Shown here: one piece after another, positions 57,453 to 64,000 of the stretch | How positions within the stretch are numbered: position 1 is the stretch's first letter | Layout: each line of letters begins with the position of its first letter | Origin: Planctomycetaceae bacterium | GTDB taxonomy: Bacteria; Planctomycetota; Planctomycetia; Planctomycetales; Planctomycetaceae | Assembly: GCA_041398785.1 (NCBI GenBank) | Contig: JAWKUA010000021.1 | Span: 62,001-126,000, forward strand | Direction: 5' to 3' | DNA length: 64,000 bases | Notes under the pieces: generated by a model | Seen by the model: only the letters and a program-made list of their open reading frames with translations | Databases searched by the model: none | What the model was told of the DNA's origin: nothing | Translations under genes and position numbers: made by a program

Positions 57453-58225
57453 GGCGCGTCTCCCAGCTTGGTGGAACCGTACCGGCCGCGGGATTCGTTC
57501 GTGCCGCATTCACCGATCACGCCGGGACTTGATGTCCGGGCCGCTCGATCGGATGACGGAACGGACGTCGCGGGAGCCACCGTGGGCAGGTTGTCGAAGT
57601 CAGATGCCGGACCGAGTACTCCGCGATGCGTTCGCACGGGGTCGCGGCCGTTGTGCCGGGTCTGGTCGAAAATTCTGAGCAGTTTTTCCCGGTCGAAGAT
57701 CATGGAATCGCGGGTGTCTCCGGTCAGATCGAAAATGTGAGTCAGTTCAATGGCATCCACGGGACACGCTTCTTCGCACATCCCGCAGTAAATGCAGCGC
57801 AGCTCGTCCAGTACAAACGACGCGGGAAACTTGTCGCGATCCGGCCAGTCGTCGGGAGCCGCCGCCGCTTCGATTTCGATGCAGCGGGCCGGACACGCGG
57901 TCGCACACATCATGCACGCGACGCACTTCACACGGTCCTGTTCGTCTCGATTCAGACGATGAACGCCGCGGTAATGCGTCGGCAGATCGGGTGAAACTTC
58001 CGGGTACTGCTGAGTCACCGTGTCCCGCCGAACAACGTGCTGAAACGTCGTCTTCAGTCCCTCTACGATGGCGGGAACAAACGTGGATTCCCAGAACCCG
58101 ATTTCCGGTTCTTCCAGCCACATCACGGACTTCTTCGTAGTTGACGATGCATGAGACGCCGGCCGTGCGGACGCGGAAGTGTCCGCTGCCGGTGCGGCGG
58201 TCGTCTGTGAATGAGATTCCGTCAT
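57449..58225 (-). CDS. nuoI: NADH-quinone oxidoreductase subunit I
   Basis: Carries clusters N6a and N6b between the peripheral arm and quinone. 258 residues from ATG 58225, which overlaps the nuoH stop (ATGA); the frame to 58459 is nuoH antiphase. The two 4Fe-4S motifs are CVACMMCATACP and CIYCGMCEEACP (residues about 101 and 148). The N-terminal 60 residues are Ala/Ser/Thr-rich and the C-terminal 60 residues are polar; both exceed the usual ~180-residue NuoI. Confidence 0.95.
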   Translation of the reverse strand: MTESHSQTTAAPAADTSASARPASHASSTTKKSVMWLEEPEIGFWESTFVPAIVEGLKTTFQHVVRRDTVTQQYPEVSPDLPTHYRGVHRLNRDEQDRVKCVACMMCATACPARCIEIEAAAAPDDWPDRDKFPASFVLDELRCIYCGMCEEACPVDAIELTHIFDLTGDTRDSMIFDREKLLRIFDQTRHNGRDPVRTHRGVLGPASDFDNLPTVAPATSVPSSDRAARTSSPGVIGECGTNESRGRYGSTKLGDAP

Positions 58226-59493
58226 GGCCGTTCCGATCTGCGCGACATGGCCGCAATGTTCATCAGGTCGATCTTCGAATCGTGTTCGTACGGTTCGGCA
58301 GTCCCGGGAAGTGGACCCGCGACAAACGGGGCGACTCCTCGCAGTGCCCGTCGCTGCTCGGGCGTTACGGTAGAGCGCCGTTCGGCTGCTGCCGCGCGGA
58401 GATTCGTGCTGATGACGCCCCATGCCGTGAACAGTACGAGCGAACCTGCCAGCAGCCACCAGCGGCTGAGTTCAAAATGCCGCACGAACATCACCATCAC
58501 AACATTGGTCACAGCCAGCGGGATCATGACCTTCCAGGCCAGTTCCATCAGTTGGTCAAACCGGAAGCGGGGAATTGTCCACCGCAGCATGATGATCAGC
58601 CAGATCGACGCGAACACCTTCGTCAGCAGCACGGCCAGCTTGACCAGCCAGGCTCCGAAGTACGTGCTTTCCGGCGTGGCAATCCCGGGAAAATGCCAGC
58701 CGCCAAAGAACAGAATCGATGTCAGAAAGCTGATCGTGATGACGTGTGTGTATTCGCCGAGAAAGAACATGGCCCACTTCAAAGCGCTGTATTCCGTATG
58801 CCAGCCGCCGACGAGTTCCTGTTCGCATTCCGCCAGGTCAAACGGCAGCCGATTGGCTTCGGCCAGAGAACTCGTAAAGAACAGCAGGCAGGCGAGTGGC
58901 TGGTACCAGATGTTCCAGCCGAAGAAGCCTCCCGCGGCCTGCTGATCCAGAATCTGCTCCAGGTTCAGAGAGTTCGACAGCAGCGCGATGCCCAGCACTG
59001 ACATGCCCAGCGGAATCTCATAGCTCACGACCTGAGCACTCGCCCGCATGGCTCCCAGCGCGCTGTACTTGTTGTTCGACGCCCAGCCGCCCAGCACAAT
59101 TCCATAAACGGCGACGCTGGTCACGGCAAAGATGAACACTAGCCCGATGTCAATGTTCGGCGCGATGATGAAACGCAGCCACGACGGAGCATCCTGCACA
59201 GGACCAAACGGCACGACTGCCAGGGCCAGCATCGTTGTAAACACGGAAATCAGCGGAGCCATCAGGTACAGCACGCGGTCGACGTGCGCCGGAATCACCT
59301 CTTCCTTCAGCAGCAGCTTGATGCCGTCCGCGATCGGTTGAAAAAGACCGGCCGGACCGACGCGATTCGGACCGATACGATCCTGCATCCAGGCGCTCAG
59401 CTTGCGTTCCAGCAGAATCAGATAGTTGCACACGCCCGGTACGGCGGCGACTACGATTCCGATCGTCAATAATGAAATCAGGGTTTCAGACAT
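58222..59493 (-). CDS. nuoH: NADH-quinone oxidoreductase subunit H
   Basis: Forms much of the quinone chamber of complex I. 423 residues against about 330 usual. Eight helices carry the family motifs RIGPNRVGPAGLFQPIADGI, ALGAMRASAQVVSYEIPLGM, the acidic loop FDLAECEQELVGGWHTEYSA, and RWTIPRFRFDQLMELAWK. The last 70 residues (after TAWGVISTNL) are a charged extension with no known role. Coupled to nuoI by an ATGA overlap. Confidence 0.96.
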   Translation of the reverse strand: MSETLISLLTIGIVVAAVPGVCNYLILLERKLSAWMQDRIGPNRVGPAGLFQPIADGIKLLLKEEVIPAHVDRVLYLMAPLISVFTTMLALAVVPFGPVQDAPSWLRFIIAPNIDIGLVFIFAVTSVAVYGIVLGGWASNNKYSALGAMRASAQVVSYEIPLGMSVLGIALLSNSLNLEQILDQQAAGGFFGWNIWYQPLACLLFFTSSLAEANRLPFDLAECEQELVGGWHTEYSALKWAMFFLGEYTHVITISFLTSILFFGGWHFPGIATPESTYFGAWLVKLAVLLTKVFASIWLIIMLRWTIPRFRFDQLMELAWKVMIPLAVTNVVMVMFVRHFELSRWWLLAGSLVLFTAWGVISTNLRAAAAERRSTVTPEQRRALRGVAPFVAGPLPGTAEPYEHDSKIDLMNIAAMSRRSERP

Positions 59494-59504
59494 ACCTGCT
59501 TCCG

Positions 59505-61175
59505 TCAGGTGGAAAGTGCCTCGGCCGTTTGCGGAGATGCCGCCGGTGTTCCCTGTCCCTTCAGGTTGGGACCGACCAGTCCGGCAAGTTCCGGAACGGC
59601 GGACGCGATTTCACGCCGCAGTGAATCACCGTCGAACAAGCCGATTCGCCCGCTGAGTTCCCACAGCAGTCGATTGTCCGCGCGTGTGTTGTCCGGACCC
59701 CGCACGGATCGGCGAATCATCTGCGCGAGTCCGTTGTGATTGACGAACGTTCCGTCACGTTCAACAAACGTGCCGGACGGCAGCACGTGGCTTGCGTACT
59801 TCAGAATCGGCGACGGCAGGATGTCCTGCACAATCACCTGGTCCGTTTTCGAAAACGCGTCGGCCTGTGATTCGGAAATCCATCCTTCCGGGTCGCCGCC
59901 GACGAGGTAGACGGTGCGGAAGCTGTTCCGGGACGCTTGCCGCAGCAGTTCCTCAAACGTCGGTACCGTTCCGCAGAAGTGACGCAGAACAGCTTCGACC
60001 CCGACTCGATTCGGACACTTCTCGGCTCGAATCGTGAACCTTACCGGTTCGACGACGCGGCCATCGACATCCTTCGGATACTGATCGTCTTCGCCGTCGC
60101 TGCGAACCGGCCCCAGAGCGAGCATTGCGTCGTTCGAAATGCTCGTCAGCAGACTTCCCAGCAGCCAGGCTTCTTCGACCGTCATCCACGGCGACAACAC
60201 GGCCGCGAGACCACCATCCTTAGATGACGCGGGCAGCCTTAGCGCCGATCGAACCGAATGCAGCACGCAGTCCCAGTCGGACGTGACCATTCGGCCGTCG
60301 GAACGCTGCTGAGGAACCGTCAGCCGGTGTTCGGACAGCGTATACTTCCAGCCGAAGCGGCCGTCGTCGCACATGAAACTTCCCTGAGCCGCCGGGTTCG
60401 GTCGCGGACGAAGCCGGTACACGCGATCTTCGTTCTGATCCAAGAAAACACTGCAGCCCGTACTGCAGCCGGGGCACACGGAGGAACTTGTTTTCAGCCA
60501 CCAGACTCGCTGCTTGTACAGAAAGTCGCTGCTGCACAAGGCTCCAACGGGACACAGATCCACAACGTTGCCGGCCAGTTTGTTGTTGCACGGATAACCC
60601 GGAAACACGTCGATCTCTTCGTGAGTTCCGCGGCTGACGACGTGAAGTTCGGACGTACCGCTGACTTCGCGAGTAAACCGGACGCAGCGAGTACACATGA
60701 TGCAGCGATCGGTGAACAGCGTGATCTGGTCGCCGATGTGTTCCTTGTCCGGCTTGATGTTTTTTGGTTCGTCCAGCCGGCTGTAGCCGCGACCGTAGCG
60801 AAAACTGTAGTCCTGCAGAAAACACTCACCCGCCTGATCACATACCGGACAGTCCAGCGGATGATTCAGCAGCAGGTATTCCAGGGTGGCTTTGCGGGCT
60901 TCCTTCACTTTGGGACTGTCGGAAATAATCACGGTGCCGTCCCTGGCTGGTGTCTGACAGCCGGGCACCAGCTTCGGCTGCATCTGAACGGTGCCGTCAG
61001 ATTTGCGTTCTCCGACTTCCATCAGACACATGCGGCAACTGGCGACGACCGACAATTCCGGATGCCAGCAGTACGCAGGAATTTCAACGCCGACGCGCTG
61101 AGCTGCCTGGATGCAGTTCAGACATTCGTCCGCGCCGATTTCGACGGGCTGATTGTTGATCGTCACGATGGCCAT
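59505..61175 (-). CDS. nuoG: NADH-quinone oxidoreductase subunit G, short form
   Basis: The iron-sulfur subunit that passes electrons from NuoEF towards NuoI. 556 residues, against about 780-900 in full-length forms. N-terminal 2Fe-2S cluster N1b: YCWHPELSVVASCRMC and a later Cys. N5: HPLDCPVCDQAGEC. N4: CIMCTRCVRF. The molybdopterin-domain motif CPGCSTGC, with a fourth Cys 27 residues later, keeps the N7 ligand set. The rest is a shortened molybdopterin oxidoreductase-like domain ending near residue 555. The loss is at the C-terminal end only, so electron transfer should be intact. Confidence 0.93.
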   Translation of the reverse strand: MAIVTINNQPVEIGADECLNCIQAAQRVGVEIPAYCWHPELSVVASCRMCLMEVGERKSDGTVQMQPKLVPGCQTPARDGTVIISDSPKVKEARKATLEYLLLNHPLDCPVCDQAGECFLQDYSFRYGRGYSRLDEPKNIKPDKEHIGDQITLFTDRCIMCTRCVRFTREVSGTSELHVVSRGTHEEIDVFPGYPCNNKLAGNVVDLCPVGALCSSDFLYKQRVWWLKTSSSVCPGCSTGCSVFLDQNEDRVYRLRPRPNPAAQGSFMCDDGRFGWKYTLSEHRLTVPQQRSDGRMVTSDWDCVLHSVRSALRLPASSKDGGLAAVLSPWMTVEEAWLLGSLLTSISNDAMLALGPVRSDGEDDQYPKDVDGRVVEPVRFTIRAEKCPNRVGVEAVLRHFCGTVPTFEELLRQASRNSFRTVYLVGGDPEGWISESQADAFSKTDQVIVQDILPSPILKYASHVLPSGTFVERDGTFVNHNGLAQMIRRSVRGPDNTRADNRLLWELSGRIGLFDGDSLRREIASAVPELAGLVGPNLKGQGTPAASPQTAEALST

Positions 61176-61205
61176 GATTCGGAATTCAGGTTTTCCAGTC
61201 GGCGG

Positions 61206-62539
61206 TCAATGCACCGACATCAATTGCTGAGCGGACGTGACGGTGGAACGATGTCCGCGAATATAGTCATCAAAGTCGCTGCGAAATTTCCTGATCGCGT
61301 TTTTCACCGGCCAGGCAGCTCCATCGGACAGGCCGCAGATTGTGGTGCCGGGAATGATGCCCATGGAACCTGCCACTTCCAGCAGCAGATCCGGGTCTTC
61401 CGGTCTGCCATGCCCGGAACGAATGCGATCCAGGATCTTCGTCATCCACGCGGTGCCTTGCGGCAGGGAGTACACTGGCCGCAGGATTCGTGCGACATAA
61501 ACCGGCAGCAGTTGTAGAGAACGTCGACCATGCTGGTCTGATCGTCGACGACAACAACTGCGGCGGTTCCCAGACCCAGACACCCGACTTTCGCGGGACC
61601 GGCGAAGTCCAGCTTCGTGTCCAATTCGTCCGCCGACAGAAAACCCATGCTGATGCCGCCGGGAACGACTGCTTTGGCTTTCCTCCCCTTCCAGACACCG
61701 CCGGCATGTTCTTCAATCAGTTCGCGGGCGGTGACTCCCAGCGGTAGTTCAACGCAGCAGGGATGATTGACGTGACCGCTGATGCAGTACAACTTTGGGC
61801 CGTAGCTTCCTGGATCACGGGGATTCGCGGGGTCGGGAGGAACTCCGATCGACTTGAACCAGTCGACTCCGCGGCGCAGGATCTGAGTCACACAGCACAG
61901 CGTTTCAACGTTGTTGACGATCGTGGGTTTGCGAAACAGTCCCTCAATGGCCGGAAACGGTGGCTTGATTCGCGGCCAGGCGCGCTTGCCTTCCAGACTT
62001 TCAATCAGACCTGTTTCTTCGCCGCAGATGTAGGCTCCGGCGCCCCGATGAAGGACGATGTCCAGATCGAAGCCGGTCCCAAGGATGTTCTTCCCCAGCA
62101 ATCCGGCCGCGTAGCACTCGCGAATCGCCTGGTCCAGCACACGATAACAGCGGCCATATTCAAACCGCAGATAGATGTAGGCGTGATTGGAACGGATGGC
62201 TCGGCAGGCAATGATGATGCCCTCCAGCAACTGATGCGGATCGCGTTCCATTAGAACGCGGTTGTTGAACGTACCCGGCTCGCTTTCGTCGGCGTTGACA
62301 CACAGATAGATCGGGCCCGGATGATCCTTGGGCAGGAACGTCCATTTCAGACCGCATGAAAAACCGGCTCCCCCGCGGCCCCGCAGTCCGGAGTCCTTTA
62401 TGAGATTTGTGACCTCCGCCGGGGCACGTTCCAGGATTGCCTTCAATTGTCCGTAGCCACCGTCCGCGCGATATCCCTGCAGCGAGGTGCTGTCGGGCGT
62501 ATTGATGCGGGCCAGTAAAACGGGTTCAAAGGAGGTCAT
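61206..62539 (-). pseudogene. nuoF: NADH-quinone oxidoreductase subunit F with a one-base frameshift
   Basis: Binds NADH, FMN and cluster N3 in complex I. The first frame (62539 to 61442, 365 residues) has the FMN/NADH motifs RGRGGAGFSCGLKW, CVNADESEPGTFNNR and GAYICGEETGLIESLEGKR. It runs to ESCGQCTPCR and then ends within seven codons. The remainder of NuoF (GTAWMTKILDRIRSG to TTICGLSDGAAWPVKN, stop 61206) is in the next frame. Reading CGCAAGGCACC as one base longer, or a -1 slip after AAG, joins both parts. The break is at about 61457-61462, inside the N3 motif, and the fourth N3 Cys (TICGL) is in the second frame. It is either a real disruption or a base error; nothing else in the gene is decayed. 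Confidence 0.9.
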
Positions 62540-62644
62540 CGCGGCAGCTCAGTTCGCAACAGGTAGACACGAAAAATGTGGCTTCAATCAAACAGAAAAT
62601 GCATAGGCAACACGGCCAGGTAGACAAAATCGATCCAGCCGAAG

Positions 62645-63121
62645 TCAGTCCAGCGCGTTCAGCAACTCCACCGCGGAGTCAGCGGTCATATTTGCATGGC
62701 AGTCTTCATCGACAAGCATGCATGGAGCACCCTCACAGGCTCCCAGGCATTCGGCGAATTCCAGTGTGATCCTTCCATCCGCAGTCCGGTGTCCGGGACA
62801 CACATCCAGTCGCCGGCACAGTGATTCCCATAATTCTTCGCCGCCGCGGAGGGCACAGGAAATACTGCGGCAGACCCAGACACGATGCGTTCCCAGAGGA
62901 TTCTGTTCCGGCTTAAAGAAGTTGTAGAACGACATCGTGTCGTGAACTTCGGACGGATGCAGTTCCAATAGTTCCGCGATCTCGACAATCGCCTGACGAG
63001 ACACACACCGCTGAGCGTCATGAACAATGTGCAGCGCGGGCAGTGTGACGGCTCGCTTGTTCGGGTATTTCGGAAACTCGCTGCGAATGCGGTCCCGCAG
63101 TTCTTCGTTCAAAACGACCAT
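62645..63121 (-). CDS. nuoE: NADH-quinone oxidoreductase subunit E
   Basis: Carries the 2Fe-2S cluster N1a of the NADH-oxidising tip. 158 residues from ATG 63121 (MVVLNEELRDRIRSEF); the frame to 63196 overlaps the nuoD end and lacks similarity. A thioredoxin-like fold is shown by LPALHIVHDAQRCVSRQAIV and SEVHDTMSFYNFF. Cluster ligands are in CRSISCALRGG and CLGACEGAPC. It lies 19 bases after nuoD and 105 bases before nuoF. Confidence 0.95.
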   Translation of the reverse strand: MVVLNEELRDRIRSEFPKYPNKRAVTLPALHIVHDAQRCVSRQAIVEIAELLELHPSEVHDTMSFYNFFKPEQNPLGTHRVWVCRSISCALRGGEELWESLCRRLDVCPGHRTADGRITLEFAECLGACEGAPCMLVDEDCHANMTADSAVELLNALD

Positions 63122-63140
63122 GTTGTCTGACAGCTCCTGA

Positions 63141-64000
63141 TCAGCGATCCAGTTCCGCCGCGATGATGTTGATGCTTCCCAGCACCGCGACGACATCGCT
63201 GAGCTGATGGTTGCGGATCATGTGCGGGAACATTGCGAAGTGAACAAACGACGGCGGCCGGGTTCTGGCGCGGTACGCCCGCGTGTTACCGTCGCTGACA
63301 ATAAAGAACCCCAGTTCTCCGTTGGGCGATTCCGTCGCCGCATAGATCTGTTCGCGCGGCACGTCATAGCCGCGATTGGGCATCAGAACTTCGAAGTGCT
63401 GAATCAGCCCTTCAATACTGCGATACACGGCCGGTTTGGCCGGCAGCACCATGTCGCTGGCGACGTCAATATTGACCGGTCCGGCCGGAATGTTGTTGAT
63501 CGCCTGCTCGATGATTTTCAGGCTCTCCAGAATTTCCTGCATCCGGACCAGATACCGGGCGTAGCAGTCGCCTCCCGTCGAACAGACCACGTTGAAGTCC
63601 AGATCGTCGTACGCGAGGTAAGGTTCATCCCGGCGCAGATCTCGTTCGACGCCGCTGGCCCGAGCAACGGGACCTGTGGCGCCAAAATCGATCGCGTCTT
63701 CACGGCTGAGAAAGCCGACGCCTTTTGTTCGCTCGACGAAGATTCGATTTCGAGTCAGCAGGTGATGGATTTCCGAATGTGTTTTTGGCAGCTGTTGAGC
63801 AAACTTCCTCGCGCGATCGACCCATTCCCGGTTGACGTCAAACAACACGCCGCCGACGCGTGTGTAGCTGCTGTGAAAACGCTGGCCGGAAGCGTGTTCC
63901 ACGAGGTCGTAAATGTGTTCCCGCTGCCGAAACGCATAAAGAAACGCCGTGAATCCGCCCAGATCCAGCGCGGTCGTGCCGACATTCAGCAGATGGTCAT
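63141..64000 (-). CDS. nuoD: NADH-quinone oxidoreductase subunit D, 5' end outside window
   Basis: The 49-kDa-type subunit lining the quinone site. Coding continues in frame to the window edge (DHLLNVGTTALDLGGFTAFL then FRQREHIYDLVEHASGQRF), so the N-terminal part lies beyond base 64000; the GTG at 63902 is internal. Motifs: ERTKGVGFLSREDAIDFGAT, RASGVERDLRRDEPYLAYDD, and the C-terminal PPSFVHFAMFPHMIRNHQLS with DVVAVLGSINIIAAELDR. It is the most upstream nuo gene visible; nuoA, nuoB and nuoC presumably lie outside. Confidence 0.96.
   Translation of the reverse strand, partial: DHLLNVGTTALDLGGFTAFLYAFRQREHIYDLVEHASGQRFHSSYTRVGGVLFDVNREWVDRARKFAQQLPKTHSEIHHLLTRNRIFVERTKGVGFLSREDAIDFGATGPVARASGVERDLRRDEPYLAYDDLDFNVVCSTGGDCYARYLVRMQEILESLKIIEQAINNIPAGPVNIDVASDMVLPAKPAVYRSIEGLIQHFEVLMPNRGYDVPREQIYAATESPNGELGFFIVSDGNTRAYRARTRPPSFVHFAMFPHMIRNHQLSDVVAVLGSINIIAAELDR

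Overview
The window looks like a piece of a planctomycete (Planctomycetales-type) chromosome of roughly 58-60% GC. Four things point there: a cytochrome bc / very large multihaem cytochrome c / caa3-oxidase locus, a DUF1080 protein beside a cytochrome-c-peroxidase-like beta-propeller protein, a PPi-type phosphofructokinase, and family-specific insertions in ThrRS and CoxC. Genus and species cannot be read from the sequence. No rRNA, tRNA, CRISPR array, transposase or prophage gene was recognised.

Layout. (1) 1-14781, plus strand: the respiratory chain downstream of quinol. It holds the C-terminal part of a cytochrome b-type subunit (cut by the window edge), an eight-haem cytochrome c of 1306 residues, a cupredoxin-like lipoprotein, a dihaem cytochrome c lipoprotein, coxB, coxA, ctaA, ctaB, coxC, coxD, and the ATPase of a DrrA-type ABC exporter. 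A translationally coupled start at the end of that ATPase gene now leads nowhere. (2) 14831-18022: a ketoacyl-synthase-like gene lacking both catalytic histidines, preceded by a 20-bp tandem duplication; a YdeI-family gene; dispersed palindromic repeats; phoB. (3) 18427-24474, minus strand: phoU, pstB, pstA, pstC and pstS behind a probable Pho box, with a lone ABC-2 permease upstream that is the plausible lost partner of the ATPase in (1). (4) 24880-33918, plus strand: orphan ParA, DUF1080 protein, beta-propeller/dihaem protein, a tandem palindromic repeat, then the DNA-maintenance genes dnaX, ybaB and recR, and rpoN. (5) 33975-43934, mixed strands: thiL, rsmG, PPi-phosphofructokinase, accC-accB, an Xaa-Pro peptidase, a DUF2459 protein, thrS. 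(6) 44347-50719, plus strand: an SQR-like flavoprotein, a Rieske oxygenase, a small membrane protein, and a 1038-residue autotransporter-like protein. (7) 50345-64000, minus strand: the complex I operon nuoD(partial)-E-F-G-H-I-J-K-L-M-N.

Together the window encodes most of an aerobic respiratory chain (complex I, a bc-type quinol oxidase module with multihaem cytochromes, and an A2-type haem-copper oxidase with its haem A biosynthesis genes), a phosphate-starvation uptake and control unit, and housekeeping genes. Two anomalies sit in the nuo operon: nuoF has a one-base frameshift inside its 4Fe-4S motif, and the nuoN frame runs 375 bases antisense into the autotransporter-like gene. Either could be biology or a sequence error. 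No wholly unknown multi-gene system stands out. The best leads are the cytochrome locus, the His-less ketoacyl synthase, the split ABC exporter with its likely inversion, and the SQR-like/Rieske/membrane gene group behind a 19-bp palindrome.
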